A stretch of DNA of 64,000 nt. Source: Nostocoides_A vanveenii. Its GTDB lineage: Bacteria > Actinomycetota > Actinomycetes > Actinomycetales > Dermatophilaceae. Positions 36,155 through 43,797 of this stretch are shown piece by piece. The stretch covers positions 186,001 to 250,000 of the forward strand of contig NZ_BAAAPN010000057.1 in NCBI RefSeq assembly GCF_039531165.1. The letters run 5' to 3'. How positions within the stretch are numbered: the stretch's first letter is position 1; each line of letters begins with the position of its first letter. Position numbers and translations under genes: made by a program. The notes beneath the pieces are model-generated. The model was not told where the DNA came from, did no database searches, and saw nothing but the letters and a program-made list of their open reading frames with translations.

Positions 36155-37069
36155 TCAGGTGCGCTCTACCGTGCCCACAGCGTAGGAGGCGTGCCTTTCC
36201 AGATCGGTGAAGCCGGCTTTGCGATAGGTCGCCAGGGCCGGGAGGTTGTCGCTCTCGACATAGAGCACGACGGCCGGCAGTCCGCGTGCGGCGAGATGTC
36301 GCAGCCCGGCTCGGGTCAGCGGACCGGCCAGCCCGCGCCCGTGGACCTCGGGCGCCAGCCCGACGACATAGACCTCACCCGCCGGGGCGCGCCCTCCCGC
36401 GGGCAGGGCGACGATCTCCGCCGGGTCGATCTTGATCCAGTGGAAGCCGACCAGATCTCCGGTTGCCTTGGCGCGCAACAGGATCAGACCTTTGGGGTCG
36501 AACCAGGGCTGCTCGGTGAGGCGGTCGAGGTCGGCACGGGTGACGCGGCCCTGCTCGGGATGCGCCGCGAAGGCCGCGGCGTTGACGCGCAACCAGTCCG
36601 CCTCGTCGCCGGACCGGAAATGGTCGAAAACGAAGCCGTCCGGGAGCGCATCCGGCGCGCTCGCGTCGGCGGGCGTCAACTCGCGAAGCAGCTTGAGCAG
36701 CAAGCGCTTTCGGGGCAGGCCCGAGCGCTCCGCGAGGGCTCGGGCGGCGGGGAGGTCCCCGTGCGCCCATACGGCTCGGGCGCCGTGTTCGGCGGCGGCC
36801 GCGAGCAGTCCGCCGCCGCGTGCCGCCCCGCGGGCGTCGGGGTGGACGACCAACTCGGCCGCGCCGTCCGCCGCCACCTGCCCGTATGCCGCGAGCCCAC
36901 CCGAGGCGCCGCGGTCGAGCAGGTGGGTGGCGGCGTTCGGCTGGTCGAGGCGCAGCAGGTAGGCCTCCGAGAGCGGTGGGACGCCGTCGTGGCGGGCCGC
37001 TGCGGCGGCGAGGGCGCGCACATCCGCCGCTTGCGCCTGGGTCAAGGTGGTGACCGGCGTCGGGATCAT
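36155..37069 (-). CDS. mshD: Mycothiol synthase
   Basis: 304 residues, two GNAT acetyltransferase folds in tandem as in MshD. The first lacks a strong acetyl-CoA loop; the second has VVGLAPEVHGRGLAGPLTRAGL, the acetyl-CoA binding motif, and ends LYVESDNLPALATYRKAGF. It acetylates cysteinyl-GlcN-inositol, the last step of mycothiol synthesis. ATG at 37069 overlaps the glnR stop. MshA is encoded elsewhere in the window (50992); mshB and mshC are not seen. Confidence 0.92.
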   Translation of the reverse strand: MIPTPVTTLTQAQAADVRALAAAAARHDGVPPLSEAYLLRLDQPNAATHLLDRGASGGLAAYGQVAADGAAELVVHPDARGAARGGGLLAAAAEHGARAVWAHGDLPAARALAERSGLPRKRLLLKLLRELTPADASAPDALPDGFVFDHFRSGDEADWLRVNAAAFAAHPEQGRVTRADLDRLTEQPWFDPKGLILLRAKATGDLVGFHWIKIDPAEIVALPAGGRAPAGEVYVVGLAPEVHGRGLAGPLTRAGLRHLAARGLPAVVLYVESDNLPALATYRKAGFTDLERHASYAVGTVERT

Positions 37070-37764
37070 GCCAGCGCGGACTCGGCGTTCGGCGAGGGTT
37101 CGGTGACGAAGCGGTAGCCGACATTGCGCACCGTGCCGATGAGCAACTCGTAGTCGCCGCCGAGCTTGGCCCGCAGCCGTCGGACGTGGACGTCGACGGT
37201 GCGAGTGCCGCCGAAGTAGTCGTACCCCCAGACCTCCTGCAGCAACTGGGCGCGGGTGAAGACCCGTCCGGGGTGCTGGGCGAGGTATTTCAGCAGCTCG
37301 AACTCCTTGTAGGTCAGATCGAGCGTCCGCTCGCCGATACGCGCGGCGTAGCAGGCCTCGTCGATGGTCAAGGCGCCCGCCGTGATCGGCAGGTCCTCGT
37401 CGGGGTCGTCGGCGACCAAGCGGCCGGCGGCCAGACGCAGGCGCGCCTCGACCTCGGCCGGGCCGGCGGTGTCGAGCAGGACATCGTCCACGCCCCACTC
37501 CGCGGTCAGGCCCGCCAGCCCGCCCTCGGTGAGGATGACGATGACCGGGACCGAGGTCCCCGTGGTGCGCAGAATGCGGCACAAGGAGCGGCCGTGGGCC
37601 AGTTCGCGGCGCGCATCGACGAGGACGGCGTCGGCGTTGGGGGCATTGACCAGGGCGGTCGCCTCGGCCGGGAGAATGCGGACATTGTGGCTGAGGAGCG
37701 CCAGCGCAGGCAGGACTTCGGCGCTCGGAGCGAGCGCGTTGGTCAACAGCAAAAGCCTGGCCAT
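37066..37764 (-). CDS. glnR: GlnR-type orphan response regulator
   Basis: 232 residues. The receiver-like N-terminus (LLLLTNALAPSAEVLPALAL) matches GlnR of actinomycetes; Asp50 (AVLVDARR) is kept but the other acidic and Lys residues of the phosphorylation pocket are not, as is known for GlnR. The C-terminal OmpR winged helix is standard (KYLAQHPGRVFTRAQLLQE, RTVDVHVRRLRAKLG). GlnR controls ammonium assimilation genes and cross-talks with PhoP. It is the first gene of an apparent operon with mshD, ppk and mutT1. No histidine kinase is adjacent. Confidence 0.9.
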   Translation of the reverse strand: MARLLLLTNALAPSAEVLPALALLSHNVRILPAEATALVNAPNADAVLVDARRELAHGRSLCRILRTTGTSVPVIVILTEGGLAGLTAEWGVDDVLLDTAGPAEVEARLRLAAGRLVADDPDEDLPITAGALTIDEACYAARIGERTLDLTYKEFELLKYLAQHPGRVFTRAQLLQEVWGYDYFGGTRTVDVHVRRLRAKLGGDYELLIGTVRNVGYRFVTEPSPNAESALA

Positions 37765-37880
37765 AACAGGCAGGATAGGCCGTGATGGCCGATCCTCCTG
37801 CCCTTGCCCGAGTCCCGGACCCCTCCGCGCGACTCTCCCCGCCAACCCCGCCTCGGGGTGAATCCGCTGGTCAGGGGGTC

Positions 37881-38108
37881 TTGATTCGTTACTGGGCGGG
37901 GGCGCGCGCCGCCGCGGGCGTCGCCGAGGAATGGGTCGCGCCCGGGACGATCGGTGAGCTGGTGGCGGGGGCGGGGGAACGGCATACGGCACTCGCGGCG
38001 GTGTTGCCCGTCTGCGCGATCCTCCTCGACGGCCTCCCGGTCCGTTCCGATGTGGCCGTCCCGGCGGGCGCGGTCGTGGAGGTGCTGCCGCCCTTCGCCG
38101 GCGGCTGA
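37881..38108 (+). CDS. MoaD/ThiS-family sulfur carrier
   Basis: 75 residues from the TTG at 37881 (IRYWAGARAAAGVAEEWV), ending in the Gly-Gly (PPFAGG) that is adenylated and thiocarboxylated in this beta-grasp family. The frame extends upstream to GTG 37782, but those 33 codons are Pro/Ser-rich and their third-position GC is only about 58%, against well over 80% after 37881, and would leave just 17 bases between divergent genes. AGGGGG lies three bases before the TTG. Role in molybdopterin or another sulfur pathway cannot be settled. FdhD and MobA are encoded at 46-49 kb. Confidence 0.75.
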   Translation: MIRYWAGARAAAGVAEEWVAPGTIGELVAGAGERHTALAAVLPVCAILLDGLPVRSDVAVPAGAVVEVLPPFAGG

Positions 38109-38162
38109 GCGCGCTCTGCTGCCCGGCGGCGGTGCCGCGAGCGTGCAAGGGAGTGGCAGTAT

Positions 38163-38942
38163 TTGCGCGTGTCGCATGCCGCGGTCGCCCAGGGCGCCAG
38201 TTTCCGCTCCACGCTGGCCGGTTCGGCGACGATCCTCGGGGCCATGCTGCTGGTGCTGTGCGAGGCGGCGGGTGAGACCTATGTCGTGCTGGCCGTCGTG
38301 CTCGCGGCGCTTCTGCTCGCCTGGGGCTGGCCGCACGTCACCGGGACGCTGAGTCCGCTGACGACGCGCGTTGCGATCCTGGCGACCGCTGCTGCGTCGG
38401 TGCTCGCGGTGCGCTACAACTCGGGCGGAGCGCCGTTGCGGCACTTCCCCGTGGTGCTCGCGATCGGTGTGATCATCGCGTTCTTCGGGCAGTTGTTGCG
38501 CGGTGACGGGCGACAACGGGTCAGCGAGGGGCTGATCGGTGATCTCGCGGCGGTTGCCCTGGTCGTCTCGGGGATGGCGTTGACCGCCCTGCCGGTGGTC
38601 CGCGCCGTGGACCTGCCGATCGCCTTGGCCATGGCCGGTGTGGCCCTCGGCGTGGCCGGCGACGACCTGGCCGAGCGCTTCCCGGGAGCAGCCCTGCTGA
38701 TCAACACGGCGCTCGGGGCGCTGGCCGGCCTCGGTGCTGATCGGCTGTTCGCCGCGGCCGCGCCGCTGTGGGCCGCGGCCATCGTCGGTGCACTCGCCTC
38801 GCTCGTCGCGACCGCGACGCGGATGGCGGTGCGCGATCTGCCCGGTGGTCGCCGAGCCGGTATGGCCGCCGTCACCGCCTCCGCCGGCCTGCTCGCAGCC
38901 GGCCTGGTCACTTATGCGATGGCCCGCCTGTTGTTGGGCTGA
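38163..38942 (+). CDS. Conserved multi-pass membrane protein
   Basis: 259 residues, about seven membrane segments, no large loops (ILGAMLLVLCEAAGETYVVLAVVLAALLLAWGW marks the first two). The function is unknown; the position beside glnR and a MoaD-like gene resembles the streptomycete arrangement. TTG 38163 or GTG 38169 are the possible starts, neither with a clear ribosome site. The stop is followed by tandem repeats and a converging gene. Confidence 0.75.
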   Translation: MRVSHAAVAQGASFRSTLAGSATILGAMLLVLCEAAGETYVVLAVVLAALLLAWGWPHVTGTLSPLTTRVAILATAAASVLAVRYNSGGAPLRHFPVVLAIGVIIAFFGQLLRGDGRQRVSEGLIGDLAAVALVVSGMALTALPVVRAVDLPIALAMAGVALGVAGDDLAERFPGAALLINTALGALAGLGADRLFAAAAPLWAAAIVGALASLVATATRMAVRDLPGGRRAGMAAVTASAGLLAAGLVTYAMARLLLG

Positions 38943-39012
38943 TCGCCCGGTTGCGCCCGCTTGGGGAGCGAGTCCACCAGTGTGCACTCGACGGTGGGAG
39001 TGTGCACTCGAA

Positions 39013-39100
39013 GACGAGGCTGAACCGGCCACTCGACGAGGCTGAACCGGCCACTCGACGAGGCTGAACCGGCCACTCGACGAGGCTGAACCGGCCACTC
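39013..39100. repeat. Four perfect tandem copies of a 22-bp unit
   Basis: Units at 39013-39034, 39035-39056, 39057-39078 and 39079-39100 are identical and contain GAGGCTGAACCGGCCACTC. They lie between converging genes. A shorter motif, GTGTGCACTCGA, is doubled just before (38980-39012). The same 22-bp period and core, on the other strand, make up the array at 43027. Confidence 0.95.
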
Positions 39101-39106
39101 GACGGT

Positions 39107-39469
39107 CTAATAGACCAAGGCTTGGACCTCAGGCGCCAGGATCTCCTCGACGAAGGCGGCGGCTCCGCGGATGGTGACACCCGCGAGGAGGTCCGCGTCG
39201 GTCAGGTCGCGGCGGGCGGCGCACTGGCCGCATACGGTCACGGTGCCCGCGGCGAGGATGGCGTCGACGAGGTCGGCGGCGGGCGCGGCGTGCGGGAGGG
39301 CGAGCTCGGCCGCCCGGCCGGGGACGGCCAGCCAAGCTGCCTCCCCGGTCAGCCACAGGCTGACCTCGACCCCGCTCGCCAGTGCGGTCGCGGCGACGGT
39401 GAGGGCCTGGTTCGCGCGCTCGGGGGCTTCGGCCCCGGCGGTGAGCTTGACGACGAGACGTGCGGTCAT
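39107..39469 (-). CDS. DsrE-family protein
   Basis: 120 residues from the ATG at 39469 (MTARLVVKLTAGAEAPERAN). DsrE/DsrF-like Rossmann-type fold: Ala/Leu-rich first helix, GVEVSLWLTGEAAWLA strand-helix, and a VCGQCAARRDL segment whose Cys residues could carry sulfur. DsrE proteins relay sulfur or bind small molecules. The frame continues upstream but that region is the start of the divergent nitrobindin-like gene. The 23-base gap to that gene must hold both translation starts. Confidence 0.8.
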   Translation of the reverse strand: MTARLVVKLTAGAEAPERANQALTVAATALASGVEVSLWLTGEAAWLAVPGRAAELALPHAAPAADLVDAILAAGTVTVCGQCAARRDLTDADLLAGVTIRGAAAFVEEILAPEVQALVY

Positions 39470-39492
39470 AGGGGCAAGGCTACGATCGGCGA

Positions 39493-39981
39493 ATGTTCGA
39501 TCTCGACGCCAGCATCCACCCGGACATCGCCCCACTCGCCTGGCTGCTCGGCCGGTGGGAGGGGGCGGGTGTCGTCGGTTACCCGACGATGGAGTCGCGC
39601 AATTTCGGTCAGGAGATCGTCGTCGAGCACGACGGGCGCCCTTTCCTGCGCTGGAACTCGCGCTCGTGGCTGCTCAACGAGGACGGGACCATCGAGCGGC
39701 AAGCGGCGACCGAGAGTGGCTTTTGGCGGATGGCGGGCGACGAGGCCGAGCTGCTGCTCGCCCACCCGACCGGCATTCTCGAGCTCTACTACGGGCCAGT
39801 CGAGCCGGCGCGGATCACCCTGCAAACCGATGGGGTGCTGCGCAGTTCGCGGGCCAAGGAGTACAACGCGGCCACCCGGCTCTACGGGCTGGTCAACTCC
39901 AACTTGATGTGGGTGATGGACATGGCCGCGGTGGGCACGCCGATGACCAGCCACGTCTCCGCGGAGCTCAAGCGCGTCTGA
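39493..39981 (+). CDS. Nitrobindin-like heme-binding beta-barrel protein
   Basis: 162 residues. The GRWEGAG motif (residues 20-26) marks the FABP-like/THAP4 nitrobindin family, 10-stranded barrels that bind ferric heme and react with peroxynitrite. The heme-ligand His is probably the one in MTSHVSAELKRV at the C-terminus. A flavohemoglobin in the same window also handles NO-derived species, but no operon link exists. Its stop touches the stop of the converging LCP gene, leaving no spacer. Confidence 0.88.
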   Translation: MFDLDASIHPDIAPLAWLLGRWEGAGVVGYPTMESRNFGQEIVVEHDGRPFLRWNSRSWLLNEDGTIERQAATESGFWRMAGDEAELLLAHPTGILELYYGPVEPARITLQTDGVLRSSRAKEYNAATRLYGLVNSNLMWVMDMAAVGTPMTSHVSAELKRV

Positions 39982-40998
39982 TCACTTGCCCTTGAGATAG
40001 CCGGCCAGGGTGTCGTTCTGGAGGGCGACCCGCAGCCGCTCCATACCCTTGACGTCGACGATGTCGATCGCCCCGCCATTGGGCGCGGTGCCGAAGCCGC
40101 TGAAGGGCGCGGTGATGAAGACGATGTCGTTGCCCCGCAGATTGCGCAGCGACAGGGCCTCGGACCGCATGAACTTCGGCGTCAAGGTCTCGTCGACCAC
40201 GACATTGTCGGTGACGGCATTCATGAACTTGGTCAGTTTCACCGGGTTCAGGAGCACGCCCGGAGTGAGCGTCTTGACCATGAGGGCCTTGATGAAGGCC
40301 ATTTGGCGGCGCCCGCGACCGATGTCGCCCTCTTTGAGCTGGTGGCGCTCCCGGACGAAGGCGAGGGCCTGGGCGCCGTTGAGGTCGTTGTAGCCGACGT
40401 GCACCTGGAAGGTGCCCTCGTCGCTGGCCTCCTCGGCATAGACCGAGACCCCGCCGACGGCATCGGTCATGGCCATGAAGCCCTGGAAGTCGATCTTGGC
40501 GGCGTGGTCGATCTTGACGCCGATCAGATCCTGCATGGTCTGGGCGAGCAGCGCGCCGCCGCCGAAGGCGAACGCCGCGTTGAGTTTGTCCTTGCCGTGG
40601 CCGGGGATGCTCACATAGAGGTCACGCGGGAAATGGATGAGATAGACCTTGTCCTTCTTCTCGGTGACGTGCGCGAGCACCATGACATCGCTGCGACTGA
40701 AGGTGTCCCCGGGCCGCGCGTCGGAGCCCACCACGAGGTAGTTCTCGCCGGCGTCGGTCACGAGCGGCTCGCCGCTGGAGTCGGTCGGGGTGTCGCCGGT
40801 GTCGTCGAGCTTGGGCAGCAGGCTGGTGTCGGTCTTGATGTCGCCGATCCTGCTGTTGAGGAAGAGGGCGAAGCCGCCCATGCCGGCCACGGCGAGGAAG
40901 GCCAGCCCCAGCAGGATGGCCAGCACGCGCCGGCCGCGTCGGCGGGGCCGGTCAACCGGCCGCGGAGCCTCATCGACGTCGGTGAAGTCCTCGTGCAC
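39982..40998 (-). CDS. LytR-CpsA-Psr (LCP) family cell-wall ligase
   Basis: 338 residues. Short basic cytoplasmic tail, one membrane segment (VLAILLGLAFLAVAGMGGFAL), then the outside LCP domain with conserved Arg/Asp residues in FSRSDVMVLAHV, FPRDLYVSIPGHG and GRGRRQMAFIKAL. LCP enzymes attach wall polymers such as arabinogalactan or teichoic acid to peptidoglycan. GTG at 40998 is chosen because the upstream open frame runs antisense through ygfZ. It is divergent from ygfZ with 63 bases between. Confidence 0.88.
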   Translation of the reverse strand: MHEDFTDVDEAPRPVDRPRRRGRRVLAILLGLAFLAVAGMGGFALFLNSRIGDIKTDTSLLPKLDDTGDTPTDSSGEPLVTDAGENYLVVGSDARPGDTFSRSDVMVLAHVTEKKDKVYLIHFPRDLYVSIPGHGKDKLNAAFAFGGGALLAQTMQDLIGVKIDHAAKIDFQGFMAMTDAVGGVSVYAEEASDEGTFQVHVGYNDLNGAQALAFVRERHQLKEGDIGRGRRQMAFIKALMVKTLTPGVLLNPVKLTKFMNAVTDNVVVDETLTPKFMRSEALSLRNLRGNDIVFITAPFSGFGTAPNGGAIDIVDVKGMERLRVALQNDTLAGYLKGK

Positions 40999-41061
40999 CG
41001 GCTCAGTGTACGTGCGGGGATCGTCGCTCGTTCGCCCGTCGCGGCCTGGGACAATGTCCGT

Positions 41062-42084
41062 ATGACGCTCGCTTCCCCCCTCCTCCAGCGCCCCGGTGCC
41101 GTCGCGGGCGACGGCACCGAAGCCGGGGTTGCCGCGCATTATGGCGATCCGATGCGCGAGCAGCGGCTGCTGACCGAGGGCCTCGGCGTGGTCGACCTCT
41201 CGGATCGCGATGTCGTGACCGTGACCGGGCCGGACCGCCTGAGGTGGCTGCACTCGATGACCACCCAGGATGTGCAGGGTCTCGCGCCGTGGGCATCGCG
41301 CGAGTCGCTGGTTCTCTCGCCCAAGGGGCATGTCGAGCACGATCTGCACCTGGTCGATGACGGCACCACCACGTGGATCACCGTCGAGCCCGGCACGGGT
41401 GCCGCTCTCGTGGAGTGGCTGGAGCGGATGCGTTTCCTGCTGCGCGTCGAGGTGGCGCTGGTCACCGAGGCGTATGCCGTGCTCGGCGAGCCCATCGGTC
41501 GCGAATACGCGCCCGGGGATCCGGCCGGGGTGGCCGCGTGGCGCGATCCGTGGCCCGACCTGGTCGGTGACACCGCGGCATACGGGCCGGTGGAGCATCC
41601 CGCGCACGGGCGCGCGTGGCGAGAGTTGATCGTGCCGCGAGGCGACCTCGTGGCTGCGGTGGGGGAGCGGCCGCTCGCCGGTCGGTGGGCGTCCGAGTCG
41701 CTCCGGGTGGCGGCGTGGCGGCCGCGCGTCGGCTACGAGACCGATCACCGCACCATCGCGCACGAGGTCGATTGGCTGCGCACGGCCGTCCACCTGCACA
41801 AGGGGTGCTACCGCGGGCAAGAGACAATCGCCCGCGTCCACAACCTCGGCCGGCCGCCGCGACGGCTGGTCTTCCTGCACCTGGACGGGTCTGGGCATAC
41901 GCTCCCGGCGCGCGGAGCAGCCCTGACACTGGACGGGCGCCAGGTCGGCCACCTGACGAGCGTGGCGCGGCACTACGAGGACGGGCCGATCGCGTTGGCG
42001 CTGGTCAAGCGCAATACCCCGGTCGATGCGGTGCTCGCGAGCGACTCGGTGAGCGCGGCGCAGACGGTCGTCGTCGCGCCCTGA
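41062..42084 (+). CDS. ygfZ: Folate-binding YgfZ/GcvT-like protein
   Basis: 340 residues. GcvT-like tetrahydrofolate-binding domain; the family signature KGCYxGQE is present as HKGCYRGQETIARV. YgfZ-type proteins help in iron-sulfur cluster assembly or repair. ATG at 41062 precedes LASPLLQRPGAVAGD; the first 30 residues are variable. Three copies of the GGCATAC/GTATGCC motif lie in this gene (41471, 41578, 41898). The gene is followed by a 99-base gap. Confidence 0.9.
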   Translation: MTLASPLLQRPGAVAGDGTEAGVAAHYGDPMREQRLLTEGLGVVDLSDRDVVTVTGPDRLRWLHSMTTQDVQGLAPWASRESLVLSPKGHVEHDLHLVDDGTTTWITVEPGTGAALVEWLERMRFLLRVEVALVTEAYAVLGEPIGREYAPGDPAGVAAWRDPWPDLVGDTAAYGPVEHPAHGRAWRELIVPRGDLVAAVGERPLAGRWASESLRVAAWRPRVGYETDHRTIAHEVDWLRTAVHLHKGCYRGQETIARVHNLGRPPRRLVFLHLDGSGHTLPARGAALTLDGRQVGHLTSVARHYEDGPIALALVKRNTPVDAVLASDSVSAAQTVVVAP

Positions 42085-42183
42085 GGGGTTGCGAAGAGCA
42101 GCGGGTGGGCCGGAAGCGGGCGAGCATACGTTCGAGCTGCCTGCGGCTGCAGCGGCCCGCGCGGTGCGCGGCATGATGGGCGT

Positions 42184-43008
42184 ATGAGCACGCTGATCAC
42201 CGTGGCGCCCACCGGCGCCGAACACGCCAAGGCCGATGTGCCGCAACTGCCGACCACGCTGGCAGAGCTGGTCGACACGGCGCGCTCGTGCGAGGCTGCC
42301 GGGGCGGCGATGATCCACCTGCACATCCGCGATGCCGATCATCGGCCGACCCTCGATCCCGGGCTGCTCAAGGCTTCCGTGGAGGCGATCCGGGCCGAGA
42401 CCGACCTGATCGTCCAGCTCTCGACCGGCGGATCTGTGCACGACCCGCTCGAGACGCGGCTGACAGTGCTGGATGCCGAACCCGACTCGTGCTCGCTGAC
42501 GTGCGGGACGACGAACTTCGGCGACGACGTCTTCTTGAACCCCTGGGGTTTCATGAGCGACCTCTATGTCCAGGCGCAGGAGCGCGAGATTGTGCCGGAG
42601 TTCGAACTCTTCGACCTCGGCCACGTCGCCTCCCTGGCCCGGCTGATCGACGCGCACGGTTTGCCCTACGGGGGCAAGGTGCACGTCGACTTCGTGACCG
42701 GCGTGCCCGGGGGGATGCCCGGGACGCCGGCCGCGGTGCTGGCGGGAGTCGCGATCTTGCCGCCGGCGGTCACGAGCTGGTCCGCCACCGGCATCGGCCG
42801 TGCCCACCTGCCCGTGCTGGCCACCGCACTCGCCGCCGGCGGGCACCTGCGGGTCGGCATGGAGGACAACATCGTCTATGCCCGTGGCCGTCAGGTCGCC
42901 TCGAACGCCGAGCTGGTCGAGCGGGCGGCCCGCCTGGCCACCGAACTCCAGCGCCCCCCGATGTCGACGGCCGACGCCCGGGAGTTCCTGGGCATCAAGC
43001 GCCGCTGA
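42184..43008 (+). CDS. BKACE-family (beta-keto acid cleavage) enzyme
   Basis: 274 residues, TIM barrel. Metal and substrate residues are in VAPTGAEHAK at the N-terminus, MIHLHIRD, TCGTTNFGDD and EFELFDLGHV. BKACE enzymes, such as 3-keto-5-aminohexanoate cleavage enzyme, condense beta-keto acids with acetyl-CoA; substrate classes depend on pocket residues not resolvable here. Only one gene, so the pathway is unclear. It ends before the second 22-bp repeat array. Confidence 0.88.
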   Translation: MSTLITVAPTGAEHAKADVPQLPTTLAELVDTARSCEAAGAAMIHLHIRDADHRPTLDPGLLKASVEAIRAETDLIVQLSTGGSVHDPLETRLTVLDAEPDSCSLTCGTTNFGDDVFLNPWGFMSDLYVQAQEREIVPEFELFDLGHVASLARLIDAHGLPYGGKVHVDFVTGVPGGMPGTPAAVLAGVAILPPAVTSWSATGIGRAHLPVLATALAAGGHLRVGMEDNIVYARGRQVASNAELVERAARLATELQRPPMSTADAREFLGIKRR

Positions 43009-43026
43009 CTTCCACCCCTCGCCAAT

Positions 43027-43136
43027 CCCCGTCGAAAGGCCGGTTCAGCCCCGTCGAAAGGCCGGTTGAGCCCCGTCGAGGGGCCGGTTGAGCCCCGTCG
43101 AGGGGCCGGTTGAGCCCTGTCGAAAGGCCGGTTCAG
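43027..43136. repeat. Five tandem copies of the 22-bp unit, inverted relative to 39 kb
   Basis: Units start at 43027, 43049, 43071, 43093 and 43115; each is CCCCGTCGA plus two variable purines plus GGCCGGTT, then C or G and AG. Same period and core as 39013-39100 on the other strand. A partial sixth unit starts at 43137. Between converging genes, as in the first array. Confidence 0.95.
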
Positions 43137-43166
43137 CCTTGTTGCCCCGGTGCCTGAGTGCCACGG

Positions 43167-43601
43167 TCAGCGGGTAGCGGTATCCACCAGGATCGTCACC
43201 GGCCCGTCGTTGACGAGGTGCACGGCCATGTCCGCGCCGAACACGCCGGTCTGCACCTCGAGCCCGTATGCGGTGAGCGCCTCCGCGAGTGCCGCCACCA
43301 ACGGCTCCGCCACCGGCCCGGGGGCCGCGGCGTTCCACGACGGCCGCCGGCCTTTGCGGGTGTCGGCATACAGGGTGAACTGGCTGACGACGATGACGGG
43401 CGCGCCGAGCTCGGCGGCCGAACGCTCGCCCGCCATGATCCGCAACTCGGCGATCTTGCGCGCCAGCCAGGCCACCTCGGCCGGCCCGTCGCCGTGGGTG
43501 ACGCCGGCGAGCACCAGCAGGCCGGGCGCTTCGAACTGCGCAACCGATTCACCGGCCACCACCACCGACGCCGAAGTGACCCGCTGGACGACCGCCCTCA
43601 C
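43167..43601 (-). CDS. dtd: D-aminoacyl-tRNA deacylase
   Basis: 144 residues, complete. Starts MRAVVQRVTSASV as in the Dtd family; the nucleophile Thr is in SQFTLYADTRKGRRPSW, and the cross-subunit Gly-Pro in NDGPVTILVDT. It removes D-amino acids from mischarged tRNA and prevents their use in translation. The start codon and the 34 bases upstream of it are duplicated in a 47-bp direct repeat (43567-43660). Confidence 0.95.
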   Translation of the reverse strand: MRAVVQRVTSASVVVAGESVAQFEAPGLLVLAGVTHGDGPAEVAWLARKIAELRIMAGERSAAELGAPVIVVSQFTLYADTRKGRRPSWNAAAPGPVAEPLVAALAEALTAYGLEVQTGVFGADMAVHLVNDGPVTILVDTATR

Positions 43602-43660
43602 GCCCCCGCCCCCGACGCCGATCTGACCCGCTGGACGACCGCCCTCACGCCCCGGCTCCC
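43567..43660. repeat. Duplicated 5' end of dtd
   Basis: Two 47-bp units, 43567-43613 and 43614-43660, share GACGCCGA, then TGACCCGCTGGACGACCG and CCCTCACGCCCC. The first holds the dtd start; the second is an extra copy of that start with eight codons of the gene. Confidence 0.85.
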
Positions 43661-43696
43661 ATCCGTCCCCGCCCCCGGTCCAGGTTGATCACAGCT

Positions 43697-43780
43697 CTTC
43701 CCCCCGATGCCACAAACCCCTCGTTCGCACGAGAAGTCTTCCCGTGCGAACGAGGGGTTGGGCATCGGGCGGAAAGGCTG
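43697..43780. repeat. Family II palindrome, full copy
   Basis: Perfect 17-bp stem at 43715-43731 and 43743-43759 (AACCCCTCGTTCGCACG and its complement), extended by CCGATGCC/GGCATCGG and then AGCTCTTCC/GGAAAGGCT. Follows the end of the asparaginase gene and could terminate it. Weaker copies at about 53600-53740 and 55060-55127. Confidence 0.8.
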
Positions 43781-43797
43781 AGGCGGTCGCGACGCGC

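Noticed and set aside
41000..42846. Upstream extension of the LCP gene to 954 codons
   Set aside because: Runs antisense through ygfZ and BKACE; LCP family starts at the short cytoplasmic tail.
39013..43136. 22-bp tandem arrays as CRISPR
   Set aside because: Units are directly adjacent, without unique spacers and without cas genes.
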